This document shows positions 17,301 through 25,887 of a DNA stretch of 52,924 nt, in pieces. Under the pieces are notes generated by a model. The model was given only the letters and a program-made list of their open reading frames with translations, was not told the origin of the DNA and ran no database searches. The stretch's first letter is position 1. Every line of letters begins with the position of its first letter. A program made the translations under genes and the position numbers. The DNA comes from Pyxidicoccus xibeiensis (GTDB lineage: Bacteria > Myxococcota > Myxococcia > Myxococcales > Myxococcaceae): contig NZ_JAJVKV010000030.1 of NCBI RefSeq assembly GCF_024198175.1, forward strand, positions 1-52,924, given 5' to 3'.

Positions 17301-19176
17301 AGAAGAAGCGCAGCGTGCGCGTGGACGTCACGGCGATGGGGCCCGTGTAGCGCGGCGAGGTGTCCGTGGGCGCCGTGCCGTCATCCGTGTAGCGCGTCAC
17401 CGCACAGCCCGTGCCGCCCTGCCCGTCGTCGCACGTGAGCGTCACCTGCGTGTCTCCGCCGAACGTGCCGCCCGCCGGGCTGGCCGTCGTCAGCGGCGCC
17501 GAGGTGTCGATGGAGTACTGCTGGGTCTGCACTTCGCCCCGGTTGCCCACGGCGTCCACCGCGAAGAAGCGCAGCGTGACGTTGGACGCGAGCTGCAGCG
17601 GCGCCTGGTACGCGGCCGAGCCCACCGTGGGCGTGGACCCGTCCAGGGTGTAGTGGATGCTGGCGCACCCGCTGCCCGTGCCATCCGCGCAGGTGAGCGT
17701 CACCTGCTGCACGGTGGCGTAGGTGCCACCCGGAGGAGTCGCCGCGGCCGTGGGCGGCACCCTGTCGATGACGTACGGCTCGGTGCGCGGCGTCTCCACG
17801 TTGCCCGCCTGGTCCACGGAGAAGAAGCGCAGCGTGAGGCTGGAGGCGACGCGCACCGGCGCCACGTACAGCGGCGACGTGGTGGTGGGAGCCGAGCCGT
17901 CCAGCGTGTAGTAGGTGGCCACGCACCCGGTGCCGGCGGCGTCCTCGCACGTGAGCGTCACCAGCTGCTCGCCGGCATACGAGCGGCCCGGCGGCGTGGC
18001 CCGGGTGACGGGCGCGGCCTGGTCCAGCACGTACGTCTCCGTCACCACCGGACCGTCGTTGTCCGCCGCGTCCACGGAGAAGAAGCGCAGCGTGGTGTTG
18101 CCGGAGATGGTGATGGGGCCGGCGAAGCGCTCGGAGCTGCGCGTGGGCGCGGCACCGTTGGTGGTGAAGTACGTGGCCGCGCAGCCGGTGCCGGTGCCGT
18201 CATCGCAGGCCAGCGACACGGTGAAGGCGGCGTGGAAGGTGCCCCCCCGGGGCGTCGCCGTGGTGACGGGGCCCGTGCCGTCCAGCGTGTACAGCTCCGT
18301 CACCGCGTCGGACGCGTTGCCCGCCAGGTCCACCGCGAGGAAGCGCACGCGGGTGGTGGCCTGCAGCGTGAAGGGCGCGGTGTACACGGGCGAGGACGCC
18401 GAGGGGATGGAGCCGTCGAGGGTGTAGTGGATGGCGGCACAGCCGGCGCCGTCCCCGTCGTCACACGTCAGCGTGACGACGCGCGTGGCCCCGTACGTGC
18501 CACCCCGCGGCGAGGCGGCCACCGTGGGCGGCTCGGTGTCCAGCACGTAGCGCTCGCGGCGCACGCCCTCCGCATTGCCCGCGCGGTCCACTGAGAAGAA
18601 GCGCAGCGTGGTGGTGGCGGAGATGGCCAGCGCCGCCGTGTAGCGCGTGGAGGACTCCGAGGGAATGCTGCCGTCGAGCGTGAAGTACGTGGCCGCGCAG
18701 CCGGTGCCCGTGCCGTCGTCGCACGTCAGCGCCACGCTGCGGGGGCTGTTGAAGGAGCCGCCCGCCGGGTTGGCCACGGTGGTGGGCGCCTGCGTGTCCT
18801 GGCCACTGGTGAAGGTGTACTGCTCGCTCTTCGCCCCTTCGGTGTTGCCCGCCTTGTCCACGGAGAAGAAGCGCACCGTGGTGTTGGCGGCCAGCGTGAA
18901 GGGCTCGCGGTACTGAGGCGAGCTGGTGCCGGGCTCGGAGCCATCCACCGTGAAGTACGTGGCCGCGCAGCCGCTGCCCGCGCCGTCGTCACATGCCAGC
19001 GCCACCGCCACCAGCGCGGAGAAGCTGCCGCCGGCGGGCGTGGCCCGCGTCGTGGGCGCGGTGGTGTCCTGCCCCGGCGGGGGATTGGGCTCCCCACCAC
19101 CGGTACAGGCGCTCACCACCTGCGCGGTCAGCAACAGCGCGGCACAGCGAAGCGACCAGGAAGTTTTCAACGACAT
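14353..19176 (-). CDS. Giant lipoprotein with twelve chitobiase-C-terminal-like repeats
   Basis: A 1607-residue exported protein. Start at 19176: GGAG upstream and a signal peptide ending in lipobox VVSAC (Cys about 24). Then come twelve tandem repeats of about 86 residues. Each contains a GG[ST][FY] turn, LTCDDGxGxGCAA with two cysteines, Y[FY]TLDGS.P, and LRFFSVDxAGNxE. This is the CHB_HEX_C-type immunoglobulin-like module found at the end of chitobiases. A C-terminal part of about 550 residues follows, with ITYVKPGV, a VRFDRKLDP Ig-like segment, and a lamin-tail-like end (LRITEVAPGVTFGRDLVEFF). No catalytic domain is visible, so an extended surface adhesin or stalk is inferred. Confidence 0.85.
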   Translation of the reverse strand: MSLKTSWSLRCAALLLTAQVVSACTGGGEPNPPPGQDTTAPTTRATPAGGSFSALVAVALACDDGAGSGCAATYFTVDGSEPGTSSPQYREPFTLAANTTVRFFSVDKAGNTEGAKSEQYTFTSGQDTQAPTTVANPAGGSFNSPRSVALTCDDGTGTGCAATYFTLDGSIPSESSTRYTAALAISATTTLRFFSVDRAGNAEGVRRERYVLDTEPPTVAASPRGGTYGATRVVTLTCDDGDGAGCAAIHYTLDGSIPSASSPVYTAPFTLQATTRVRFLAVDLAGNASDAVTELYTLDGTGPVTTATPRGGTFHAAFTVSLACDDGTGTGCAATYFTTNGAAPTRSSERFAGPITISGNTTLRFFSVDAADNDGPVVTETYVLDQAAPVTRATPPGRSYAGEQLVTLTCEDAAGTGCVATYYTLDGSAPTTTSPLYVAPVRVASSLTLRFFSVDQAGNVETPRTEPYVIDRVPPTAAATPPGGTYATVQQVTLTCADGTGSGCASIHYTLDGSTPTVGSAAYQAPLQLASNVTLRFFAVDAVGNRGEVQTQQYSIDTSAPLTTASPAGGTFGGDTQVTLTCDDGQGGTGCAVTRYTDDGTAPTDTSPRYTGPIAVTSTRTLRFFSVDTAGNREPTRVATFTVDRVAPTTTPSLRGGNYTTPVTVSLSCLDAGGSTCAATHLTLDGSTPTTASPRYTGPITFQANTTTTLRFFSVDALGNAEAVKTESFLVDTAPPLTTAAPRGGTYRAAQDVVLTCNDGAGVGCGAVFHTTDPAAPKGSFFLYSGPIRVSANTTLRFYSEDALGNSEPVRSETYVIDTVAPTVSASPRGGAYPNGQQVTFTCGDAGSGCAAIHYTTNGGTPDTSSPRYEGLLFINTNTTLRFIAVDAAGNSSAVVTETYTFTNDITPPVTTASPPGGAFTGAFTVALSCADNVGGTGCAGSYYTLDGTAPTTGSTRYTGAITISSNTTLRFRSADAAGNLEAAKTETYTLDTTRPQTVATPAGGSYQGPVTVTLSCSDTGSGCRETRYTTDGSPVNGASPLYTAPLTLTQTTTLRFFSVDQAGNMETPRVEQYELPAGNASAQIAAVRSTVDGPASLPVEGAIITYVKPGVGNLTNDPAGFFLQAERTGPALFVEVDPTQLFPPPQAGMRVNVIVSSKWISGGMVRTNISSYSVQSSGFPLSTFIQDVSNVDLPSVVWGYEAELITLNGTVTGAFFSAGTGHSQASLATAGVPEGSTSAISFRLRMVETVREQLDVTQGCTVSIVSPLWVFVNLTSMATQPSVWEASQVTSLTCPGPKVTSAQATGQGTVAVRFDRKLDPASILASGSQFSIPGLPVTGATLINSREVWVSTGAQVPRQAYTVTVAATVRDTRGIGVSSMGNASTFRGWVTPAVLRITEVAPGVTFGRDLVEFFVLQGGTTEGMTLVDLSTSSTPLATLPDVTVATGDLIVMHLNPDRTPGVDAPASETFSKTEFPQFTYASNYDSAWDFQGGTSGVSQGNRVLRIRDSLGNTQDALAAVATGNVTAAYLPFLQGLQAEGLWLPSDCAGALCTYSTFPSAHDVSFNWTGAFPSGGRTTTVGRIIAGDSNQASDWAVGPGTLGVLNP
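15949..19068 (-). repeat. Twelve tandem repeats of about 258 bp inside the giant lipoprotein gene
   Basis: Twelve consecutive units, each about 86 codons. All but one or two keep a Cys pair about nine residues apart (C-D-D-G-x-G-x-G-C) and a terminal TxxYxLD linker. The units differ clearly from each other, so the array is old enough to have diverged rather than being a fresh amplification. Confidence 0.85.
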
Positions 19177-19460
19177 TGTTTCTCCAGGATGCGAGTCGGC
19201 CGCCCCGCATCGGGGATTGCGTTCAAGAAAGGCATGTCCAGGGGGACGGAGGGACAACGGAATCAAACGTCGTCCATCTGACAGCCGCGCAGAGTGACAC
19301 CGGGCCCGCACCGGGCGCAAGCCCGGGCCCCCTGCTCACCCCCGAGGGGTCATGAGCCACCCAGGCGAGCCCGGACGCGACGAGGCCCCGGCCCCTTCAC
19401 GCCCGGGGGCGCGAGGAAACCGGGGCCCGTGGGCTCCCGAGAGGTGCTTCCACTCCGTCG

Positions 19461-20534
19461 TCAGCGCGCGGTGTTGCGGCGCACCATGAACAGGCCCAGG
19501 CCCAGGCCCGCGGCCCACTTGGCCGCCGCGGCCAGCGGCGTCTGCGCCAGCCTCGGCGGCGGAGCCCGGGAGCCCGTCGCCTGGCCCGTCACGGGGTCCA
19601 CCACGGGGCGGAAGGCGGGCGCGCCGGGCAGCTTCGCCCCACCCTCCTCCAGCTCCGACTTGGTGGCCGCCACCGCCTTGCCCTCTTCCGGAGCCCGCTG
19701 GCCCGGCGCCTTCCCCTCCGGCGAGCGGTGCTCGAGGATGGCGTTGATCTCCGCGCCCAGCAGGATGACCTGCGCGGAGATCCACATCCACAGCAGCAGG
19801 ACGATGACGCCGCCGATGGCGCCGTAGTTCACGTCGTACTTGCCGAAGTTGGCCACGTACTTGGAGAACCCCCACGAGGCCAGCACCCAGATGATGACGG
19901 CCACCACGGAGCCGGGGGTGATGAACCGGAACCGCTGCTTCACGTTCGGCAGCAGGTAGAACAGCACCGCCAGCAGGAACATCATGATGAGGCCGGCCAC
20001 CGGGATGCGCAGCCAGGTGAGCACCGTCCCCAGGGGCCCGAGCTTGTCGGCGATGGCCGGCGTCACCACCACCGCCAGCGCCGCGAGGATGGCCACCGCC
20101 GCCCCGCCCAGCGTCACCACCAGGGCAATGCCGCGCACCTTGTAGAAGGGCCGCGTCTCCTCCACCCCGTAGACCTTGTTCAGCGCCTCCATCAGCGCCA
20201 CCACCCCGCCCGCCGACGCCCAGACGGCGCCCACGCCGCCCACCGTCAGGAGCCCCACCGGGTTGCTCTCCGCCAGCGAGTTGATGCGCTCGCCCAGGAT
20301 GTTCGTCACCTCCTGCGGCGCGACCTTGGAGAGCTCCTCGATGAGCACCTTCGCCTGGGCCGGGTCGATGATGACGCCCGCCAGCGACACCAGGAACAGC
20401 AGGAACGGGAAGAGCGCCAGAATCACCCGGAACGTCAGCGCTCCCGCGACGTCTCCCACGTCGTCACGCGTCCATTCCGCCTTGAGGGCCTTGAAGAACT
20501 CCATCCAGCCCATGCCCTTGCCAGGGAGCACCAT
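19461..20534 (-). CDS. YihY/BrkB-family inner-membrane protein
   Basis: A 357-residue protein with about six hydrophobic helices. It shows the family phrases DVGDVAGALTFRVILALFPF, GVGAVWASAGGVVALMEALN and YGAIGGVIVLLLWMWISAQV. It ends in a hydrophilic tail of about 90 residues with a final short hydrophobic stretch (WAAGLGLGLFMVRRN). Start 20534 is supported by GAGGAGG eight bases upstream. Family members are often annotated as ribonuclease BN or virulence factor BrkB; the RNase name is a known misannotation, and transport or envelope roles are more likely. It stands alone, divergent from the PEGA operon. Confidence 0.85.
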   Translation of the reverse strand: MVLPGKGMGWMEFFKALKAEWTRDDVGDVAGALTFRVILALFPFLLFLVSLAGVIIDPAQAKVLIEELSKVAPQEVTNILGERINSLAESNPVGLLTVGGVGAVWASAGGVVALMEALNKVYGVEETRPFYKVRGIALVVTLGGAAVAILAALAVVVTPAIADKLGPLGTVLTWLRIPVAGLIMMFLLAVLFYLLPNVKQRFRFITPGSVVAVIIWVLASWGFSKYVANFGKYDVNYGAIGGVIVLLLWMWISAQVILLGAEINAILEHRSPEGKAPGQRAPEEGKAVAATKSELEEGGAKLPGAPAFRPVVDPVTGQATGSRAPPPRLAQTPLAAAAKWAAGLGLGLFMVRRNTAR

Positions 20535-20786
20535 CCACGCCTCCTCACAGGTGTTGTGACCTGGGGAACGATGCGCATTCCCCACACCCGGAGGCCCCTC
20601 CCCCAGGCCGGGCCACCGCTCGGGTGCCCGTGGGGCAGCCAGGCACATGCCCGGGAAAACGCCACAGTCCTGGAAAACCCAGCAAGCTCCCCCCTGCCCC
20701 CCCTAGGCAGCAGAGCGTTCATTGACGTACACCGTGTGAGGGGCGGCCCACGCGGCCCGATGAGCGCCCCCTCCCCAGAGGACGTC

Positions 20787-22316
20787 ATGTTTGTCGCATG
20801 TCTGCTGAGTGTCGGCCTGGCACTGACCGCCGGCGCCACCCCCGCGGCGCCCGCTGGCACCCGGGCGGAGGCCTCCCCCCACACGCTCTGGCTGATCCAG
20901 CCGCTGTACCCGGGGCAGGACGCGCTGGTGAAGCGCACCGAGGAGGGCATCGCCGCGCTGGTGCCCCAGGAGGTGAAGCCGCAGCAGGTCATCGGGCGCG
21001 AGGCGCTGGGGAGCTTCCTCCAGGGCCGCAACGGCGACCTGGGCTGTGTCTCCGGCGAGGCGAAGTGCCGTGAGCCGCTGGAGGCGTACCTCGGCTCGCT
21101 GGGCCTGGAGCGCGTGGTGCTGGTGCAGGTGGGGCAGGATGACGCGGGCTACCGCTTCCGCGCCGTCAGCGTGCGCCCGGAGACCGGTGCCCGCGCGCAG
21201 GCGGAGACGGCCAACCCCGCCTTCGAGAAGGGCCTGGCCGGCGCGCTGGTGAAGTTCCTGTCCATCAACGCGGTGGTGGACGCGCTGACCACGCCGCCGG
21301 GCGCCACCGTCTTCCTGGACGGCGTGAAGGTAGGCACCACCCCGCTGTCCACCGAGGTGCTGCCGGGGGAGCACACGTTCCGCTTCGAGCTGGCCTCGCA
21401 CCTGCCGAAGGAGGAGACGCGGGTGCTGGGCTCGCTGCAGAAGGTGAAGCTGGAGGCCGCCCTGGAGAAGGTGCCCGCGCGGCTGGTGGTGAAGGCCCTG
21501 CCGGAGGGCACGGAAATCCTGGTGGACGGCAAGGCGGTGGGCAAGGACGCGGTGGACCAGGGCATCCAGCCCGGCACGCGCACCCTGTCGCTGCTGCTGG
21601 AGGGCTACGAGCCCCACGAGGTGAAGGCGGAGATTGCGCCCGGCGCGACGTACACGCTGGAGCACACGCTGAAGCCCACCTCCATGCAGGCCTTCAAGCT
21701 GGCCATGCGCCGGCGCAAGGAGGCCACCATGGCGCGGCAGAGCTACCTGGAGGCGTCCTACGAGATGCTCAGCCTCACCGGTGACGCGCTCGAGACGCAG
21801 CCGGTGAAGTCGACGACGGCCCTCAGCCCGCTGCGCACGTCGAACATCCAGGCGCCGGGCTCCCGGAAGATGATGGGCCTGGGCATCGAGTACGGCCGCT
21901 ACGGGCAGTTCTTCGGCGTCATGCTGGTGGGCGCCACCTACTACAGCACCGGCGACACGTGGACGCTGGGCGTGCGGCCCCCGGACGGAGTGGAGGCCCC
22001 GGCGACGCTGGACACCAAGGCGCAGATGCTGTCGGTGCGCGCGCTGCAGCCGCAGCTGCGCTACGTGCTGGGCCCCGTCTCCTTCGCGGTGCAGGCGGGC
22101 CTGGAGCTGAAGGGGCTGATGCTGAAGGAGCGGGAGAACGCCCTCTTCGAGGACGGGCTCTACGCGGTGGACCTGCATGCGACGGGGCAGGCCACCGCGC
22201 GCATCTTCGTCTACGAGGGGCTGTACGCGTCGGTGGCGTACCAGCACGGCTTCACGCTGCTCAAGAAGATCGCCGGGACGAGCAACATCCGTGGAGGGCT
22301 GGGCTATGCGTTCTGA
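20787..22316 (+). CDS. PEGA-domain protein with C-terminal outer-membrane barrel-like region
   Basis: A 509-residue exported protein. Start 20787 has AGAGGA upstream and gives a signal peptide (FVACLLSVGLALTAGATPAA). Residues about 30-155 form an N-terminal domain; residues 161-230 and 231-305 are two PEGA repeats (TTPPGATVFLDGVKVGTTPL and ALPEGTEILVDGKAVGKD). Residues about 350-509 are rich in alternating polar/apolar strands and end in GGLGYAF. A terminal phenylalanine is typical of outer-membrane beta-barrels. It is the first gene of an operon with a TPR protein (11-base overlap) and a Ser/Thr kinase, so a surface-sensing or envelope-assembly role is plausible but inferred. Confidence 0.75.
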   Translation: MFVACLLSVGLALTAGATPAAPAGTRAEASPHTLWLIQPLYPGQDALVKRTEEGIAALVPQEVKPQQVIGREALGSFLQGRNGDLGCVSGEAKCREPLEAYLGSLGLERVVLVQVGQDDAGYRFRAVSVRPETGARAQAETANPAFEKGLAGALVKFLSINAVVDALTTPPGATVFLDGVKVGTTPLSTEVLPGEHTFRFELASHLPKEETRVLGSLQKVKLEAALEKVPARLVVKALPEGTEILVDGKAVGKDAVDQGIQPGTRTLSLLLEGYEPHEVKAEIAPGATYTLEHTLKPTSMQAFKLAMRRRKEATMARQSYLEASYEMLSLTGDALETQPVKSTTALSPLRTSNIQAPGSRKMMGLGIEYGRYGQFFGVMLVGATYYSTGDTWTLGVRPPDGVEAPATLDTKAQMLSVRALQPQLRYVLGPVSFAVQAGLELKGLMLKERENALFEDGLYAVDLHATGQATARIFVYEGLYASVAYQHGFTLLKKIAGTSNIRGGLGYAF

Positions 22317-23298
22317 CCTGCGCCGGTGGGTGGTGACGTGCGCGCTGCTGATGTCGGGCCTGGCCATGGCCGAGCCGCTGGTGGGCCCGTCGGTGGGCAA
22401 TGCCGAGGCGCTGGTGGCCGAGGGCACGCGCCTGTACAACAAGCGCCGCTACGGCGACGCGTCGGGCCTGTTCCTCAAGGCCACGCGCGCCAACCCCACG
22501 CTGCTGCCGGCCTACCTGGGCCTGGCGCGCTCGCGCATGGGCGCCAAGGAGGTCCACGGGGCCTGCACCGCGTACAAGGCCTACGTGCGCAGCGCGCCGG
22601 ACATCCAGGACCGCACGAAGGCACAGCGCGAGCTGGACCTGTGTGAGCGCCAGCTCAAGGCCGCGCGCAAGAAGAAGAAGAACAAGGTGCCCGCGGACCT
22701 GACGGCGCGCCACGTGGAGCTGAAGGCCGGCTTCTTCGCCGCGCTGGAGCAGGGCTCGCTGGTGGGCCCCGACTCCGCGGGGGAGATGCTGCGCACGCTG
22801 GTGACGGAGGGCTACCTGGGCACGGACCTGGCGGAGATGGGCAACCGGCTCAGCGCCGCCAGCCGCGCCGCCACGGAGGACCTGCACCGCCGCGCCCTGG
22901 CCGGCGAGGCGCTGCCCGCCGAGCGCCTGCGCGACGCGCGCCCGCTGTTCGACCTGGCGCGCGACACGGGCGCCCCGTCCGAGGCCGCCTCCGCCCAGCT
23001 GCCCTTCCTGGAAGGCCTGGCCGCGCTGCAGGGCGGAGACGCCGGCCGGGCACAGGGGCTGTTCGCCCAGGCCGCCACGGCGGCGCCGGGACGCACCGAG
23101 TACCGGCTGTGGCGCGCGGCGGCCCTCCAGCGCGCGGGCGACCTGAACGGCGCGCTGGCGGCGATGGAGGCGGACCTGCCGGACGACTCGCGCACGGACG
23201 TGCTGCGGGCCGAGGTGGCTCGCAAGAAGTCCCCGGAGGCGGGGGCGCGTGAGCTGGAGCGCATCCTCTTCCAGCGCTACCCCACGGCGTCGCGCTGA
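22306..23298 (+). CDS. Exported TPR-repeat protein
   Basis: A 330-residue protein with a signal peptide (VVTCALLMSGLAMA then EPLVGPS). TPR-like helices follow: NAEALVAEGTRLYNKRRYGD and NPTLLPAYLGLARSRMGAKE, and further C-terminal pairs (AALQGGDAGRAQGLFAQAAT, EYRLWRAAALQRAGDLNGAL). A Lys-rich segment (KAARKKKKNK) lies between them. It starts inside the end of the PEGA gene, with GGAGGG just upstream, indicating coupled translation. It probably acts as a periplasmic scaffold for its operon partners; no direct function is known. Confidence 0.75.
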   Translation: MRSDLRRWVVTCALLMSGLAMAEPLVGPSVGNAEALVAEGTRLYNKRRYGDASGLFLKATRANPTLLPAYLGLARSRMGAKEVHGACTAYKAYVRSAPDIQDRTKAQRELDLCERQLKAARKKKKNKVPADLTARHVELKAGFFAALEQGSLVGPDSAGEMLRTLVTEGYLGTDLAEMGNRLSAASRAATEDLHRRALAGEALPAERLRDARPLFDLARDTGAPSEAASAQLPFLEGLAALQGGDAGRAQGLFAQAATAAPGRTEYRLWRAAALQRAGDLNGALAAMEADLPDDSRTDVLRAEVARKKSPEAGARELERILFQRYPTASR

Positions 23299-23336
23299 CG
23301 CCGCCGCTCCTCTTCCAGGCACGGGAAGCAAAGTCG

Positions 23337-25187
23337 ATGGCCACCTTCATCTGTCAGCGGTGCGAAGCGCAGTACGAGACCTGGGGCGGGGCCTGTCCCG
23401 CATGCGGGGGCACCGACCTGCTGACGCTGGCGGCACCGGTGGACCGGATGGTGGGCCGCACCATCGCCAACCGCTACCGCATCCTCCGCCGGCTGGGCCA
23501 GGGCGGCATGGGCTCCGTGTACCTGGCGGAGCAGGTGGGCATCGGCCAGCAGGTCGCGATGAAGTTCCTCAACCACGGCCTGTCCCTGGACCCGGACGTG
23601 GCGCGGCGCTTCCTCAACGAGGCGAAGAGCTACGCGCGGGTGGCGCACCCCAACGCGGTGACGCTGCACGACTTCGGGCAGGACGACGAGGGCACGCTCT
23701 ACATCTCCATGGAGTACGTGGAGGGTGACGACCTCAAGCGCGTGCTGGCCGCCACGGGCCGGCTGCCGGTGCACGAGGCGGCGGACATCATCCTCCAGGT
23801 GGCGGACGTGCTCGCGTACGCGCACGCGCGCCAGGTCATCCACCGCGACCTCAAGCCGGAGAACGTCATGGTCCGGCAGGGCATGCGTGGCTGGCACGTG
23901 AAGGTGCTGGACTTCGGCATCGCCCGCATCACCGACGGGGCCACCCGGCTCACCCTGCAGGGCGCGGTGGCGGGCACGCCGCGGTACATGTCTCCCGAGC
24001 AGGCCATGGGCCTGGACGTGGACGCGCGCGCGGACATCTACGCGGTGGGCGTGGTGCTGTTCGAGCTGCTCACCGGGCACCAGCCCTTCGACGGCGCGAG
24101 CGTCGGGGAGATCATGCAGAAGCAGGTGCACCACCCCATGCCGCACCTGAAGGACGTGGTGGCGGACCTGGACCTGCCCGGCATCGACGCGGTCATCCAG
24201 AAGGCCACCGCGAAGAAGCGCGTGGAGCGCTACGCCACCATGGAGGCGTTCGCCACGGACCTGAACAACGCGCTGCCCACGCTCACGGGCAAGCGCGCCA
24301 TCAGCGGCGTCAACCCGACGGTGAAGGGCGCCATCGCCGAGGAGAGCACCCCGAACACCCTGCTCTTCGGCGACGGCTCCGAGGCGACGCTGGTGCGCGG
24401 CGAGGCCGTCCCACGGCAGGACACCGCGGGCCAGCATGGCACGGGCCGGATGACGCCCATCCCCCTGACGCAGCCCGCGCCGCCGCAGGGCACGGGGGGC
24501 GTGGGAGCCATGCAGGGCGCCGCGCTTCGCGTGGGCCCGGACGGCTTCGACAAGACGGCGCACGCGGTGTCGCCCTACGCGCCGCCCAAGCGCTCCACGG
24601 GCATGGTCATGGCCCTGGGCATCGCGGGCGCGCTGCTGCTGGGTGGCGCGGGCGTGGTGGCCATCCGGAGCACGGGCGGAGGGAACGGACAGGCCGTGAT
24701 GCCTCCGGCGCCGAGCGCGCCGGCCGTCGTGGCGCCCGCGGCCCCTGCCCAGCCCGAGGTCCAGGCGAAGGCGCCTGAGGCCCCGACGCCGGTGGAGGCC
24801 CCTACCCCCGCCCCGGAGGTCCAGGCGGTGGCGCCCGCCGCCGCGCAGGACGTGGCGACGAAGCAGCTCCAGGTCCTGGCGAAGGGCCAGGTCATCGACA
24901 TCGGCAACGACTTCAACGACGGCAAGCTGGACAGCGCCCTGCAACGGCTGGAGCAGGCCCGCTCCCTCGGGCTGGAGTCCGTGGAGCCCGAGCTGGCGTC
25001 CCTGGGACAGAAGCTGGAAGACGCCTCGAAGCGACTGGGCAAGGCCCACCGCCTCCGGGAGGACGGGGACTGCGAGGCGGCGCTCCGGGTGTATCGGGCA
25101 CTGCTCAAGGACTACCCGAAGCTCAGCGATGCCCGGCATGGCATCACGCGCTGCGAGCGGGAGAGCCTGCCCGAGACGATTGACTAG
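23337..25187 (+). CDS. Zinc-ribbon, membrane-anchored Ser/Thr protein kinase
   Basis: A 616-residue eukaryotic-type kinase. Residues 6-23 form a zinc ribbon (C6-x2-C9-x10-C20-x2-C23). The kinase domain is complete: glycine loop LGQGGMGSVY (53-62), VAMK lysine 76, Glu 95, HRDLKPEN (D171, N176), DFG (192-194), and GTPRYMSPEQ. One transmembrane helix lies at about 422-443, then a long Ala/Pro-rich linker. The C-terminal TPR-like region (ALQRLEQARSLGLESVEPEL, AALRVYRALLKDYPKLSDAR) is outside the membrane. It sits 38 bases after the TPR gene. The arrangement suggests a signalling unit linking the envelope to cytoplasmic phosphorylation; targets unknown. Confidence 0.9.
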   Translation: MATFICQRCEAQYETWGGACPACGGTDLLTLAAPVDRMVGRTIANRYRILRRLGQGGMGSVYLAEQVGIGQQVAMKFLNHGLSLDPDVARRFLNEAKSYARVAHPNAVTLHDFGQDDEGTLYISMEYVEGDDLKRVLAATGRLPVHEAADIILQVADVLAYAHARQVIHRDLKPENVMVRQGMRGWHVKVLDFGIARITDGATRLTLQGAVAGTPRYMSPEQAMGLDVDARADIYAVGVVLFELLTGHQPFDGASVGEIMQKQVHHPMPHLKDVVADLDLPGIDAVIQKATAKKRVERYATMEAFATDLNNALPTLTGKRAISGVNPTVKGAIAEESTPNTLLFGDGSEATLVRGEAVPRQDTAGQHGTGRMTPIPLTQPAPPQGTGGVGAMQGAALRVGPDGFDKTAHAVSPYAPPKRSTGMVMALGIAGALLLGGAGVVAIRSTGGGNGQAVMPPAPSAPAVVAPAAPAQPEVQAKAPEAPTPVEAPTPAPEVQAVAPAAAQDVATKQLQVLAKGQVIDIGNDFNDGKLDSALQRLEQARSLGLESVEPELASLGQKLEDASKRLGKAHRLREDGDCEAALRVYRALLKDYPKLSDARHGITRCERESLPETID

Positions 25188-25213
25188 GGCCCCACGCCCC
25201 GGAGGGCACGTCC

Positions 25214-25804
25214 ATGCCCGGCTCCCGGGAGGTTCGCGCCGATTACGACCGCGCCTCCATCGTCATGTACCAGGCCTATCCGGACGCCATCGCGGACGTG
25301 GCCGTGAAGCAGCAGAAGTTCGGCCCGCCCTTCTCGGTGGGCCGGATGACGTGGATCAAGCCGAGCTTCCTGTGGCTGATGCACCGCTCCAACTGGGGCC
25401 GCAAGAGCGGGCAGGAGCGGACGCTCGCGGTGCGCATCCGGCGCGAGGGCTGGCATGAGGCGCTGAGCCTCGCGGTCCTCACCTCCTTCGAGCCCGGAGC
25501 CCACGGCTCGCCCGAGCAGTGGCGACGAGAGTTCGACGCCGCGCAGGTCCACGTGCAGTGGGACCCGGAGCGCTCCCTGCGCGGCGCCGGGCTCCCGCAT
25601 GACAGCATCCAGGTGGGCCTGGGCCGCGCGGTCATCTCCCGCTACGTGGAGTCGTGGACCGTCTCCATCGAGGACCTCACGCCACGCGTCCAGAAGATCC
25701 GCCGCCTGCTGGACGAGGGGAAGGCGGACGCGGCGGCACGGCTGTGTCCTCCCGAGCGCGTCTATCCCGTGCCGCCGGAGCTGATTCGCCGGTTGGGAAT
25801 GTAA
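25214..25804 (+). CDS. DUF4291 domain protein
   Basis: A 196-residue cytoplasmic protein covering the whole DUF4291 family. It shows REVRADYDRASIVMYQAYPD, KFGPPFSVGRMTWIKPSFLW, MHRSNWGRKSGQERTLAVRI, and RLCPPERVYPVPPEL at the end. The family is widespread in bacteria and some fungi and has no known function. It follows the kinase gene by 26 bases, so it may be co-transcribed, but it has no evident functional link. Confidence 0.85.
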   Translation: MPGSREVRADYDRASIVMYQAYPDAIADVAVKQQKFGPPFSVGRMTWIKPSFLWLMHRSNWGRKSGQERTLAVRIRREGWHEALSLAVLTSFEPGAHGSPEQWRREFDAAQVHVQWDPERSLRGAGLPHDSIQVGLGRAVISRYVESWTVSIEDLTPRVQKIRRLLDEGKADAAARLCPPERVYPVPPELIRRLGM

Positions 25805-25887
25805 CTGGATTTCATGTGACGGCTATCAGCCTGGGATGTCACGCTCCAGGAGCCTGACTCGATCCACGGGTCAGCAAGGAGCCGAGC

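Noticed and set aside
14491..18594. Plus-strand open frame of 1367 codons opposite the giant lipoprotein gene
   Set aside because: It is the antisense shadow of the repeat array: composition is His/Arg/Ala-rich, it repeats with the array, and it has no recognisable motif. The lipoprotein frame has a signal peptide, ribosome-binding site and domain repeats.
19461..20534. Ribonuclease BN
   Set aside because: The YihY/BrkB family was historically mislabelled as RNase BN; this sequence is a membrane protein without metallo-beta-lactamase motifs.
20787..25187. Defence system built on the Ser/Thr kinase operon
   Set aside because: The partners are envelope proteins with signal peptides, and no nuclease, ATPase or toxin-like effector is present, so signalling or envelope function is more likely.
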